A stretch of DNA of 64,000 bases from Mucor racemosus (Eukaryota; Mucoromycota; Mucoromycetes; Mucorales; Mucoraceae): contig JAPEHQ010000006.1 of assembly GCA_027405735.1 (NCBI GenBank), positions 620,001-684,000 on the forward strand, in the 5' to 3' direction. The first letter of the stretch is position 1; the number at the start of each line of letters is the position of its first letter. The position numbers and the translations under genes were made by a program. Of this stretch, positions 35,258 through 47,568 are shown one piece after another. The notes under the pieces are model-generated. The model had not been told where the DNA came from and made no database searches. It was given only the letters and a program-made list of their open reading frames with translations.

Positions 35258-37340
35258 ATGACCCCTTCTTATTCTCGAGTTATGCCCAATATTAAACCAT
35301 ATCCTCAACAACAACCACAACAACAACAACAGCAACCGCAATTAATGCATTATAATCAATATCCACAACTTCATCAACAACAACAACAACAACAAAAATT
35401 AATAAATTTATCTGTATATCGTCCAGCATATCATAGAATTCCATCAACACCCGCTATTTCTCCTCGTCATCAGAAAGATGCCTGGGCTTCTATGTCTCCC
35501 GAAGTATCTCCTATTATTGTACCTTCCATGTCACCCACTACTCTTCAACCTCAATTTTTGAATTTTTATACCGGTGTTTATCATCAACAACCCATTGTAC
35601 ATAGAAATGTAAGTTTTTTATATATAAATACATGCTTGTTATCTTAAATCTAAAGCTAAACTCCGATATTATCTATTCTAGTATCATCATATACCACAAC
35701 CACAACCACCATTGCAAATGCAAGCACCTATTGAAATGAACCAGGTACCACCTATTCATCACACTTTAGAAAATGCTACTATTACCTATGATACAATTCA
35801 AAATGATCTTCAAAAAGAATTGGTTAAAGATGTCTTTTTTTCTCCTGCCATGGTAACAAATGCAGACACAAGAGAAATGTCTCCATTTGGTTCTTTCTCT
35901 TCATCTTTTTCTGCTTCCTCTGGCGATAATGATTCCATTTCTTCTATTACTACCCCACCTTTCTCTCCTTATGAGCAACCTCCCAGCGAATTTCTTTTAC
36001 AAGAACAGCAACAAGATGTTTTATTTGATTTCGGTCTCGACCTTGCTACCACATGTGCTACATCAAATCAAACTACTACAAGCTCATATAAAGAAATCAA
36101 AATGGCTGCCGCTGCTGCTGCTGCTAATGTGGGAAAACCATCTTTATCTTTGTCTGCTTTCAGTAATAATTTCTCTGGTATTAATCATGATTTACCAACT
36201 CCTCCTGCTTCTTGTTCCAATGAATCTGAATACAATTTTCAACAAAAAAACAAGCGTCGCTGTTCTGATTCTGTATTGCAAGATCGCAAAAAGAAGAAAC
36301 AACGTCAAAATTTATTGGGTCAAATCACAACAACTCCCCCTAGTTCCCCACACAATAAGATGCAAATTGATGAAACTCTGTTTGAGACATCTTGCGATGA
36401 TGATGAAGAGTAAGTCTTGATAGCATTTTTTTATTAGACGCATAAATTTTAACCTTTTTTATTTTATTTTTATTTTAGTTCGTCTATGGAGCTCAACCGA
36501 TTTGATAACGTCGTTTCTACTTTAACTGCCGAGACGGATTTTCAACATTTTCCTGATTTCAACGACGACGACGACGACTTGTCAGTTATTTCGTGGGAAG
36601 AGGAACAGGAATTATTAAAAGAAATTGAAATTATGCCAGCAACTATAGCAACAAAGCAATCTACTAGCACTAAAAAGACAAAAAAATCAAAAAAATCAAC
36701 CAAATCAACATCAAAACCATCAGCTGAAGATATTCTTTCAGTCAATGGCAGTTTTTTACCTGCAGTTCCTCCTCGTTCAACTGCTCATCCTACTATTTAT
36801 CAAAAATTAACTAAATCAAATGTTGATTGGTGTCGTTATTGCGGTACAACTGAAGGAGTAAATTGGCGTCCTGGGCCCTGGGGTAAACGTACTCTTTGTA
36901 ATAAGCATGGATGTGATTATAAGGGTTATGGATTTGCTTGCAAGCTTCCTCGTCTTGACTTGACAGCTTTTGCAAATGAGTCTATTGATGAAAGAGATAG
37001 GCCCATTCTTCAAGATTATTGTTCTACATGTCAACGTAAGGATTCTTGGAAGGGTAATGTACTTGTTCGTTGTGAAGGCTGCCCTAAAGCATTTCATCAA
37101 AATTGCTGTGTAAATACTATTCTCGATGATACTTTTGTTGATTCCAAGGAAGCCTATTTCTGTGATAATTCGTGTTATGAAAATGCTAGCCGCAAAAAGA
37201 TTGTAGTAGAGTTACCCCGTAAACGTCTTCCTTTGATGACTTGTCCTAAAGGTTCTTCTTCATCTGCAAGTTCCATTTCATCTGAATCTTCTTGTAGTAA
37301 AAGATCTCTCCGAGAATCATCCTTTTCTTCTACTAAATAA
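35258..37340 (+). CDS. GATA-like zinc finger plus PHD finger nuclear regulator
   Basis: Exons 35258-35608, 35682-36409 and 36479-37340 give 646 residues. The N-terminus is rich in Gln and Pro, with CAA-encoded Gln runs. The middle has Ser/Pro/Thr-rich segments, an Ala run and a basic patch (KKKKQR) that may be a nuclear signal. At about 478-503 lies a GATA-type finger C-X2-C-X18-C-X2-H (CRYCGTTEG..NWRPGPWG..LCNKHG), where the usual fourth Cys is His. At about 541-592 follows a PHD-like finger (CSTC, CEGC, FHQNC, CDNSC). GATA fingers bind DNA and PHD fingers bind histone H3 tails, so a chromatin-linked transcription regulator is likely. No orthologue name is assigned. The ATG is the first in a long AT-rich leader. 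Confidence 0.85.
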
Positions 37341-37380
37341 TTCTCTCATGTACATATATTGTTTTATTTTTTTATGTCTC

Positions 37381-37427
37381 ATTATTATTACTATTATTAT
37401 TATTATTATTATTATTACTATGCCAAT

Positions 37428-37488
<61 letters not shown>
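37381..37488. repeat. (ATT)n followed by (CA)29 microsatellites
   Basis: An interrupted ATT/ACT trinucleotide run occupies about 37381-37418. A pure CA run of about 29 units follows at 37430-37488. They begin 41 bp after the GATA/PHD stop codon and so probably lie in its 3' untranslated region. Confidence 0.9.
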
Positions 37489-37489
<1 letters not shown>

Positions 37490-39157
37490 TTTACTCATTA
37501 TATTCAACAAGAACACATGTAGATTTATATTCTTAAAAAAAAATAGCATTCAATAAAATTACACATTTTTAACATCAAGTAGTTCCCTGATCATTTCACT
37601 TTAAAAATTCTAATGCTTCTAAAATAAGCCTTGTATGATCTGAACAGTAAATGGAGTTTGAATATCACTCTTTTCTGTGAGATTGTCACTCAAAGATTAT
37701 ACTTTATAATTCTGTCAAAGGGAAAAAAGTAAATCAGGAACTTGTTTTTTAGATAATATTTTCCTTTCATGTGAAAAATAACCTCATCACCAAAAAATGC
37801 ACACTCTCACTCACACGCCTACAAGGGAAAAAAAAGCAGTGCATCTATTGGGTTGAAATTAAGGTTCTTGCTGTACAACAACGTTAAGCCTGTTGTGGGA
37901 ATTCTAGGAACTTGTTATGTAATTTGCATCACTTTAATCATCGTTTGTTTAGTATTTGCACACTTTTTTTTAAGTTAAAACAATTGATAAGTTTTTAAAT
38001 AAAAATTTCAAATGAACGATAATTGCGCGGATCTGCTCATTTCTAACTGTAATTTAATGTTATTGATTAAATAATGGTAAAAAAAAAATAAGAGAGAGAA
38101 AGATGAAACAAAACGCACGTGGCCCACGTTTCATTGCATATTTGTGTAGTAAAAATAGAAGATCACCAAAGCAAGCCATTATATTATACCTTGAGCATCT
38201 TTTAGACTAACTTATTAGCTCTATTGCGCGATTAAATATACTATTTTATAAATAGCCCCTCAATTATTATGCACTCTAGTCCACTCCGCTCACCCGCTTG
38301 CTGCTGTCTAATTTATATATCCCATACAAATTATGGGCTGTCAATTTATTAAAACCAAACTTCCCACCTACATAAATGTGTACGACTTTGATAAGGAATA
38401 AAGAACGTTTTTTGATATTCTACACATCATGTATCAATATGGTATAGCTCACTGCCAAAATTTTATATTAAAATTCCAGGTATTAACATTTTCCCGATCT
38501 TGTTTTATAAAGGTATTATATTAATTTATGTATGTTTAGATGGAAAAAAAATCTTGTGTAATATAAATAATCGTTGATATCTGCAGGCCAAAAAAATAGC
38601 GTATCAATCTATCGAACAAAAAACAATACGGTATATGTGTTCATAAATGTAAATTATTGCTTGATCTGGAAATCAAATTTAATGGATATTTTTATGGCAG
38701 TAATGGTCTCATCTGACTACATGCATATGTGTATACATTAAAAATATTGTACTATAAACGAAAAGCAAAGTACATTACAAGATATTCCATTGCAATCTAA
38801 ATGTTCAAGTATTATATGATAACAAAAACCCTAGTTCGTTATTTGAACAAAGATTTCGAAAATGAAATCTATAAATACATTCAAACGTGCTCGCATATCT
38901 ACCAACAAAAGAACTTCATTACTTGCATGCTTACATACAGTCATCTAGACAACTGACATGATTGCTAGTCAGCGATACTTGCAAGTCTTATTTATGTGAT
39001 TAGCGAACTTCTATTATGTTGTTCCACTGCACAGGGTATTCCGAGCACTGAGTTGCCCTTTGGCGATATGATGTATAAAGTACTGAAATCAAGCATCACT
39101 ATCACTGAAATTATTCAAATCCTGAAAATTTAATTTTCAATGTTGGAGCGTGCACTC
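37489..39157. other. Intergenic, nothing recognised
   Basis: About 1.7 kb of AT-rich sequence with no supported frame, repeat copy or RNA gene. Confidence 0.4.
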
Positions 39158-40350
39158 TTTTCTATAACTAACCTAATACTAAAAACTTTTGAGATATACC
39201 TTAGACACTGTTAATTAGATACGAATTGGCCACATTATGCTAACTATTTCCAAATTTATTTTATATCTCACGAAAAACTCAAAAAAGATTAAAATTCACT
39301 GCTTTTTCCTTGAAAACTGAGTCTCACATTTTATCCCTGCTATACATTTTTCTTTCACTAAATAACACCAAGAAAAAATCATATGCCAATGTACCTGAGA
39401 TGTTCAGCTTTAATTCAAAAACAAGTATCCGGAAATATCCTACTTTTTGCAGTTGGTATTAATTTTTCAATGCTAAGGTTTCAGATTTTTTACGCGTATT
39501 TCACTGCTAATGGATTGAAAACTTTGAGGCTTCATATCTCCAAAAAAAATTAAGCTATACTACCACTTTCTAATAATAAAATTTACTTGTTTTAAAGTGC
39601 TCTATAATATACGTTAATATAAAAAAATTCTGAGCACTTTTATTTTTTTTTTCATTTTTTTGGCATTTCTATAGTAAGTTTCAAAATATTCGCTAAATTG
39701 AGCAACATTTTTTTTTGCATTCATGTCATTAAGCTCGTTGAGCTCTCTCAAACCCAATTTAGATTTTTTCAAATATTGATTTTTCGTGGAGATATCCTCA
39801 AAAATGTGTACAAAAAGGTGCCTCCATTTCTAGCGTCCATTTTTCCCTTGTATACCCTCATCCCAAATTCTGAATCTGAAAAAAATTGGACAAAAATTTT
39901 ATTTTCTCTACCAAAAATGCAGCTAGAAGATTCCGCAATAGCTCAATTGATAGATAATTTTTTTATGCATCATTTCAGTTACTTATATGTTAAATATGTT
40001 TATTAAAATTAATGTGTATATTCAAAAAACCTCCAAAATTTCAATTGCATTTTACGCAAAATTTAATGTAAAATGTTTGTCTGAATTTTATTTAGATGGA
40101 TGCAAAATCCAAAACTGTACAAAAGCTATTTAGTATACTAGGCTGACTTATTTTGCAGTTCATGATCAATTAAACGATTTTGTTTTTTTCATCATTTTTC
40201 GTCCATTTTTTAAAATACATTTTGGAACCCAGTTATCATAAGCTGTAAGCTGCGATATTGACTATTATTTTGGTTATCTCGACCAAAAATCAATATTTTT
40301 TGCTGAAACAAAAAAATGCAAAGTAGCAATCAATTAGATCTATCTTGTGA
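39158..40350 (-). repeat. Dispersed repeat B, truncated reverse copy
   Basis: Reverse-complement similarity to 6547-7868 and strong parallel similarity to 46222-47350, including TTTTTACGCGTATTTCACTG and GTGGAGATATCCT. It loses similarity near 40350, short of the ATTGATATC end. The 39698-40006 frame is a plus-strand shadow of the repeat. Confidence 0.75.
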
Positions 40351-40908
40351 ATACAGAAATTAAGCCCTGGATAATGAATTTTAAGCTTTACAAAATAACA
40401 AACTAATATTTACAACTGCAGAAAACAAAGAAAAAAAACCCCATCCTTGTGAATATTGGTTTAATTAATCTCCAATTATACATGATGGTAGATTTACATA
40501 TATCCTGCATAAAAATTTATATTTCTACTCTCACAGATCACTGTGAATTGAGGAAATTATCCGCAAAACATGATATTTCTGTCCAATAAAACCACGCGTT
40601 GTGTCGTATATTTTCATGTTTCATAAATAATACTTAAAAAAGAATGAGTAGGGAATTATTTCTTCAACTGTATAATGAAAACAAGATATCGTTTATTTAG
40701 ATATAAAAGTATGGCCTTTTATATTGCTTTGACATTGAGATCCTGAGATGTAATTTAAGGTACTCTTGAATCATTAGATCTGTTTGATAGTAATCTATCA
40801 ATTGAAATGGATCAATCATAATTTAACCATTCTTGCAGAGTTTTTGAGTTGTCTTGTTTCAATACTGCGCTAAATGTGCTTGGATGTTGATTTGATAGCT
40901 ACTTGATT

Positions 40909-41301
40909 TGTTATATCAAAAGATACTAATATAGAAAATACTCTGCTAAAAGATACATTTTATTAATTCATTGATGCTTCGTATTTATATGTTTTCTAAA
41001 TGGTTATATGATTATCAATATTATTAATGAATTGCCGGGTATTGAGGTACTTAATATGATTTGGGAACAAATCATATACAATGGAATTTGTGGAATTGGG
41101 AATCTGTGATTGTATTATTTGAATAAGATGTAGGATTGCTTATGTTTCATTACTACGGATTGTTCCTGAATGTTCCTGATAGTCGCTGTTAATGCTAGTG
41201 GTTATGTATGACATTTAGTATGAGTTACTAAATGTCATGCCATGTTGGATTTCAATAGTTGTTCCTGGATTTCTACATCTGGGTAAACTTATGATATATC
41301 A
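40909..41301. mobile_element. Solo-LTR-like insertion with TGATT target duplication
   Basis: A 393-bp segment begins TGTTATATCA and ends TGATATATCA (near-perfect inverted ends, TG..CA) and is flanked by TGATT at 40904-40908 and 41302-41306. The empty site CTACTTGATTTATTATTAAC is present in the sister units near 20861 and 43607. Confidence 0.8.
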
Positions 41302-42790
41302 TGATTTATTATTAACCACTGGGATGAAATAATATGGTGTCATAATTGAGGTCCAAGCGTTCTCCTTGGTAATTATTGGTTTAAATATGGTATGCTAGGA
41401 GTTTATTATATCCGATATCAAGACTTTGCACTTCAATACATGTCGTAGTCAATAGATTGTAAGATGTATTGATACTGTTGTAGGAGGTGATAACATATGG
41501 TACTGGATGGCATACAACAACCTCAATGCACATTGGGTATCAGTTTTTTTCCAGTTGTATTTTCTCTGATTCATTAATATTCAGTCATATTGAACGATGC
41601 TTTGTAGCATTGCTAAAAAAAAGAATAAATGTGTCGCGTAGGAATGCTGTTGTCGTGGTGCTCAGCTTATATTAGTAAATTTGGCTGGCAAAGCCCGGCT
41701 CGACACCAATGCTAGTCTGATATGCCTTATCAAACGGTGAATAATATCCTTTGACTATGAAAACAAAAAGAGAGAAACAACGAAACAACACACGTAGAAA
41801 AGGATTTTCAAGGCTTTACATTATTTGGCGCAATTAAAACCCTGCTAAATTGCTCATTTCCGCCAATGTGAAAGCAGTATTACAGCGCATGAACCAGTAA
41901 AATAAACAAAGTAGGCAATAGCTGTTATCATAGAAACATACATTTCTCTACCAGAAAAGCCGTCTGCCATATCATACATTCATTAAAAAATTGCAAAAGC
42001 GAGCCCGCAGAGCGACGCCGTAATTGAGCATAGCAAGGTCGAACGGCTACGTCTCTTATACTCTGGTGTATATCTAAGTTTTAAACAAAAAAACGTTTTT
42101 TTTTATAATTTTTCTTATATTCAACTACGTACGGTCTGAAAATTCAGACTTTGTAGTGGACATTTTCGGGGCTCATTTTATCCTTACCAACCCTCATGAT
42201 TTTGATCAAAAAATAGAAAAATCAAATTTCGATACCAAAATCAACGTTTAAATATACTACATTGTGAGAGAAAATTGTAGCCATGACTAATGCACATTTT
42301 ATAAAAGCTTAATATTAAACGTTAAGTAATGAAACTTAGCATTTTTGGCCCAAAAACGGTTTTTTGATTAAAGGATTTTCATGTAATATTTTGCAATAAA
42401 AATGTTTGTTATTTTTTATTTAGCAGATAGAGCGCTAAATTCTGTATATGTGTATATTTTTTGATTTTATGATTGTTAATGTAATTAACTCTAAATTTGC
42501 AAAATCAGAAAAAAAAATTTAAAAAATGTCAAAATTGATGATCTGGACAAGAATAATTTTCTAAATTAATATTCCGCTTATAAGCCTTGTAAGTCTTAAA
42601 AATAAGAGATTTTATAATACCTGAGAACTTTATCAAGAATCTACGATGCTGTACCCACTTGATTCAAGCTTATTACTGTAAATCTTTATACATTTTAATA
42701 TTGTGTGGTAGTTTATTTGACGATAATATAATCTTACTTTTTAATTATTGTGTTAGAGGTGATTTACATTGAGTTTTAGTATTACCTCTT

Positions 42791-43060
42791 CAATATCATA
42801 AACATAAACATGACCATCATTGGAACCTATTACATATTATTACCGCCTTCTTACCCTCTTTGTATCAAGCCAATTTACTCAATGCTTTTTTACCAGAACC
42901 AGCTTAAGTACTTACAAATGATTTCTCGGTATTTGCATTCAAATTCTATAAATCAATTGACTGGTTCCATTTACTGTAGTACCAAAAAACGTATCATCAG
43001 CTAGCCTTATGATAAATGTCAATCTAAAATCAGAAACATCCCATTATATTGTCATTGTTA
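42791..43060 (-). pseudogene. Dynein intermediate chain fragment, copy 3
   Basis: The minus strand retains VIGSNDGHVYVYDIEE, a better version of the last WD blade than copy 1, and AGSGKKALSKLA upstream. Small insertions and stops break the frame. It carries the same TAA before the AGSGKK motif as the other copies. Confidence 0.65.
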
Positions 43061-43895
43061 TAAGCTATGAAAAGCTTGATTTTTAATAATACGGCAATTA
43101 AATAAAAAGCAAGATGATACTAAAACATATGGTGAGTATTTAACATCTAAGTAAGTGTGATAAAGAATGCTTTTGAACCCTTTTAAAAACCCTGAGGCAA
43201 ATACAACATCTTGGTTCTGTAATTTCTATTCATCAAAATGCTGCTATTTTCACCGCTACACAATGATTGCACCTTTTATCAATCTTGGCCTCTGTCATAT
43301 ATTTTCAGGTTTGATAAATAATACTTAAAAAAGAACACAATTAAAAGAGAATGAGTAATAAATCAGTTCTTCAACTGTATAATGAAAACAAGATATCGTG
43401 TATTTAGATACAAAAGTATGGCCTTTTATATTGATTTGACATTGAGATCCTGAGATGTAATTTAAGGTACTATTGAGTCATTAGATCTGTTTGATAGTAA
43501 TCTATCAATTGAAATGGATCAATCATAATTTAACCATTCTTGCAGAGTTTGTGAGTTGTCTTGTTTCAATGCTGCGCTAAATGTGCTTGGATGTTGATTT
43601 GATAGCTACTTGATTTATTATTAACCACTGGGATGAAATAATATGGTGTCATAATTGAGGTCCAAGCGTTCTTCTTGGTAATTATTGGATTAAACGTGGT
43701 ACTGTAACTGATGATGACTGAGGTCGGAACTGATAGAAATCCATATATGATTGACAATGTTATTCGCTGAGCTCTTTTCAAGTCTTTCTAAAAAATGACT
43801 AAAGATATTCCATTATTATGTACAGTATGCCTCTATGTTACAATTAGTAAGACTTTATTTGCTACTTACTGGATGAAACCCAAAATCAAAATATA

Positions 43896-45237
43896 CAGTC
43901 GGGGTTACTAATGTTTCATCCAAAAAAAATTAAGAAAATGAAAATATAATGAACACCTATTTTCAAATTTGGTTTGTTCTTTATTGCAAGTCTCTGATAA
44001 TTCTATACTTCGTCAAAAATAAGATATATATGTTTATTACTTGAAAGTAAAAATAAAATAACAAAACTAATATTTTGTTGCTTCTCCCCTGCTATCTATA
44101 ATTGCCTTGCATCTTTTGGGTATACTTTCAATTAACTTGGCAGCGAACTCAACATCAATGTTCTCCCAAGCGACGAGAAGTTCCCGTCGAAGGTCTTCGG
44201 TATTATTAATTAGATGCTTACGGCTACGTAATTTACGAGCGAGCTCGCTCCAAACATGTTCAATGGGGTTGAGATCAGGACTTTGTGATGGCCAGTCCTC
44301 CATAACATTCATTGAATGTGATCTCTTCCACCATTTTGCATATGTACCTGTATGACATGTAGCATTATCCCCCTGAAACACAAAATCAGTACCTTCATTT
44401 TGATGTAAGTCTTGAACCCATGGAATGTAGTGTTGCGACAATACATCAATATATGATTCTTGATTCATATTTCCGTCAATAAAGACCAAAGGTCCAAAAC
44501 CCCCAGCCCAAAAACAAGACCAAACCATCACACTGCCACCACCAAATTTCACCGAACGTAATATATGGCAGCTCTCATACCTTTTACCTTGTTTTCTTAG
44601 AACTAATGGTGTACCATCATTGCCACAAATACGAAATCTTGACTCATCAGACCAAACCACTTGTCTCCATTGTTCATTAGACCAATTGATATGAAATTGT
44701 GCCCATTCCAGTCTATCTTTTTTATGTTTCTCTGTTAACTTGGGTTTAACAGCAGGTTTATAGTACTTGAAGCCCAACTTTCTTATCCATTTTCTTGCTG
44801 TCGAGCGAGAGACATTTTTTCCCATCATTCTGAGTTGCCCCGTAATGGTCTCTAATGTTTGAAAGGGATCTCTCCTTATTGATCGCTCCAAATGGCGTTG
44901 TGTATAATCATCAAAGGTAGATGGCGGCCTTCCAATACTTTTTCCTGTTAAAGTAGTACCAGTTTGATCTCCTCTGGATATGATACTTTGGACTGTAGGA
45001 CGCTTTATGTCAATCATAGTAGAAATGTCATATTGGCTAAATCCAAGCTATTTTAAATAAAGAATTGCGCCAAGCTTCATTTTTTTTACATCTTGCTTGG
45101 TTCCTGTTGGGTCTTGCAATTTTTTGATGTTAATTTCAAAAGTTTTGGGCATTCTTTTATTAATAAAGAAAGAGTTTGAAAGAAAAGTATGACCAAAAAA
45201 AAATAGGGAATGGATGAAACATTAGCAACCCCGACTG
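43896..45237 (-). mobile_element. Tc1/mariner-family DNA transposon, almost intact
   Basis: A 1342-bp element is flanked by TA on both sides (43894-43895 and 45238-45239). It has 27-bp terminal inverted repeats starting CAGTCGGGGTT with one mismatch. It encodes one transposase on the minus strand. It sits about 190 bp beyond the truncated end of the tandem array. Near-identical ends and a nearly open reading frame indicate recent insertion. Confidence 0.93.
44067..45152 (-). pseudogene. Tc1/mariner transposase with a single in-frame stop
   Basis: Read from the ATG at 45152, the frame covers 361 codons with one TAG at codon 35 (45050-45048); from codon 36 onward it is fully open. The N-terminal part has two helix-turn-helix-like regions, the first around LGFSQYDISTMIDIKRPTVQ, with a GRPP linker, as in Tc1 transposases. 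The catalytic domain shows VVWSDESRF (first Asp), FQGDNATCHTG (second Asp) and SPDLNPIEHVW (Glu). By hand count 35 residues separate the second Asp from the Glu, so it is DD35E rather than the DD34E of classical Tc1. A frame beginning at a Met downstream of the stop would lack part of the first DNA-binding helix. The element may therefore be newly inactivated, or need readthrough or a helper copy. Confidence 0.9.
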
Positions 45238-46221
45238 TACAAGCAGTAGTAGGCTTACAGTACAGTTTACATTATTAAATTGTTGCATGCAGAATGTGTC
45301 CACTTTTCTAAAATCTCTTGTGCTTGTAAAATAAGATATTCATAAAGAAAATGGATTTCCAAAATAGCACTAAAAATACTGGAGTAGAGAAAAGAAGAAA
45401 ACGATTGGTAGTCTTTTGAACACTGTGCGTAGAAAGGTAATATGAAAAAAAAGGCGAGGGGATGATTAGCTGCGCCTCTAGCCCGGCAAACACAAGTTTT
45501 GAAGCAAATCCGCTTACACGAGTTTCGAACCCATAACTTCTCCGTTTGAACTAGCTGTGAAGCGCAAAAGTCTAGCAGCTAGGACAAACGTCCCCTCTAT
45601 GTCTGTTTTTTTAATTGCCGTCTTTCTACTTATCTGTTATTTTGTTTTTCTTGATTTGTGCAATATTGAGTAATTTGACCATATTTTTTTTCTTTGGTAT
45701 ATAATACTGCTATTTGCTAAGTATCGGTAGCAAGTTGGTTTACAAAAAAATCTTTCTTCCTGACCGAAATATAAATAAAAGCCTGTCATTTTTGCCCTGT
45801 ACCATGTAATTATGCTAGGTGTTATAATAATGCAAAACTGACTTTATTTCACTAGAAAATATAACTAAAGTTTCCAGTGAGCATATAATCAATAGATAAA
45901 AAATAACGCTACGTATATATACAAAAATTTAGTAGTAGTAGATAAAACGTGTATATATATATATATAATAAAAAATGATTTTTAAATTTTTTTTCTATGT
46001 GGAAGCTAAACAATCATACTCCATGATATTTATGTAATTATTTTTCTTACTAATTAATGAACAAAAAATTACAATTTATTTGTTCGTTCTGTCCTTCACG
46101 ACCTATTTTGACTTGCTGTAGTACACACGAAAACTACACTCGATAAGTTACAATGAATTCTAATACTGTATTAGATTTGAATTTTCAAAAAAAATTGATA
46201 GTTTCAATTCAAAATCGGAGT
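45238..46221. other. Intergenic after the transposon
   Basis: No gene recognised. A stretch at about 45490-45600 has a GGTTCGAAAC word on the minus strand resembling a tRNA T-arm, but no full cloverleaf forms. A short TA-rich microsatellite lies near 45948-45967. Confidence 0.4.
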
Positions 46222-47568
46222 AATGCCTTCTTTCTATAGCTAACCTGATAATAAAGATTTTTTAAGATATACCATAGACATTACTAAATAGAAATGAATT
46301 AATCGCATTATGCTACCTATTCCGAAATTTATTTTATATCTCACGAAAGACTCAAAAACGCGTAAAATTCAATGCTTTTTTCTTGAAAATTGGGTTTCAC
46401 TTTCCATCGCTGCTATACTTTTTTTTTCACTAAATAACGCCAAGAAAAAATTATATGCCAATATACCTGAGATGTTCAGCTTTAATTCAAAAACAAGTAT
46501 CCGAAAATATCCTATTTTTTGCAGTTGGTATTAATTTTTCAGTGCTAATGTTTCAGATTTTTTACGCGTATTTCACTGCTAATCTGCTAATGGATTGAAA
46601 ACTTTGAGGCTTCATATCTCTAGAAAAAATTAAGGTGTACTAACACTCTCTAATAATAAAACTTACTTGTTTTAAAGTGCTCTATAACATATTTTAGTAT
46701 AAAAAAATTTCGAGCACTTTTATTTTTTTCCCGTCTTTTTGGCATTTCTGTAATAAATTTTAAAATATTCGCTAAATTGCGCAGCATCTTTTTTTAATTC
46801 TTGTTATTAAGCTTGTTGAGCTCTCTCAAACCCAATTTAGAGTTTTTCAAAATATTGATTTTTCGTGGAGATATCCTTAAAAATATGTACAAAAAGGTAC
46901 CTCCATTTCTAGCCTCCATTTTCCCCTTGTATACCCTCATCCCAAATTCTGAATCTGAAAAAAATTGGACAAAAAATCTTATTTTCTCTACCAAAAATGC
47001 AGCTAGAAGATTTCGCAATAGCTCAATTGATAGATAATTTTTTTACGCATCATTTTAATTATTTATATGTTAAATATGTTTATCAAAATTAATGTGTATT
47101 TTCAAAAAACCTTCAAAATTTCAATTGCATTTTACGCAAAACTTAATGTGAAATGTTTGTCTAATTTTTATTTAGATGGATGCAGAATTCAAAACTTTAC
47201 AAAAACTATTTAATACGCTAGGTCAACTTGCTTTGCAGTTCATGTGCATTTAAACGATTTTGTTTTTTGAATCATTTTTCGTCCATTTTTTCATATTGAT
47301 TTTAGAACCCCGTTATGATAGGTTTTAAGCTGTGATAAAAACTATTATTTTGATTATCTCAACGAAAAATCAATATTTTTTACTGAAACAAAAATTGTAG
47401 AGTAGCTTGGAGTTGAATCTATCTTGTGAATGCAAAAAATTAGCACCTCAATTTTGGCGATCAATTTTTTATAACTGGTTTTAAATGAATCTTGTTTAAA
47501 TTTGACCAATGTTTGGCTAATGTACTTGTATTCTGGTACTAATACTTCTATTTTTGTTGAGATATCAA
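46222..47568 (-). repeat. Dispersed repeat B, near full-length reverse copy
   Basis: Reverse complement of the 6547-7868 type, ending at CAACAAAAATAG..ATATCAATGG, which corresponds to the ATTGATATCTATCCTC end of other copies. Includes a minus-strand frame at 46794-47018 containing MRVYKGKMEARN and IFLRISPRKINILK, related to the frame at 7165-7425. Confidence 0.75.

Larger units (their letters stand above)
40600..43704 (+). repeat. Tandem array of the ~2.3-kb unit (A), locus 2
   Basis: The order is X (40600-40746), Y (40747-41712, split by a solo LTR), core (41713-42790), dynein-like fragment (42791-43060), X again (43290-43453) and part of Y (43454-43704). X recurs about 2691 bp apart; subtracting the 393-bp insertion and 5-bp duplication gives about 2293 bp, matching locus 1. 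The second Y stops abruptly after GGATTAAACGTGGTAC. Confidence 0.85.

Noticed and set aside
37348..37556. Frames encoding His-Thr or Tyr runs
   Set aside because: Microsatellite translation downstream of the GATA/PHD stop codon.
44107..44355. Plus-strand frame inside the transposon
   Set aside because: Shadow of the transposase coding strand.
45490..45600. tRNA-like sequence on the minus strand (GGTTCGAAAC T-arm word, possible CGTTTGT/GTAAGCG acceptor pairing)
   Set aside because: The D-arm has almost no loop, the anticodon stem has a mismatch and position 33 is not T. At best a decayed tRNA or tRNA-derived fragment.
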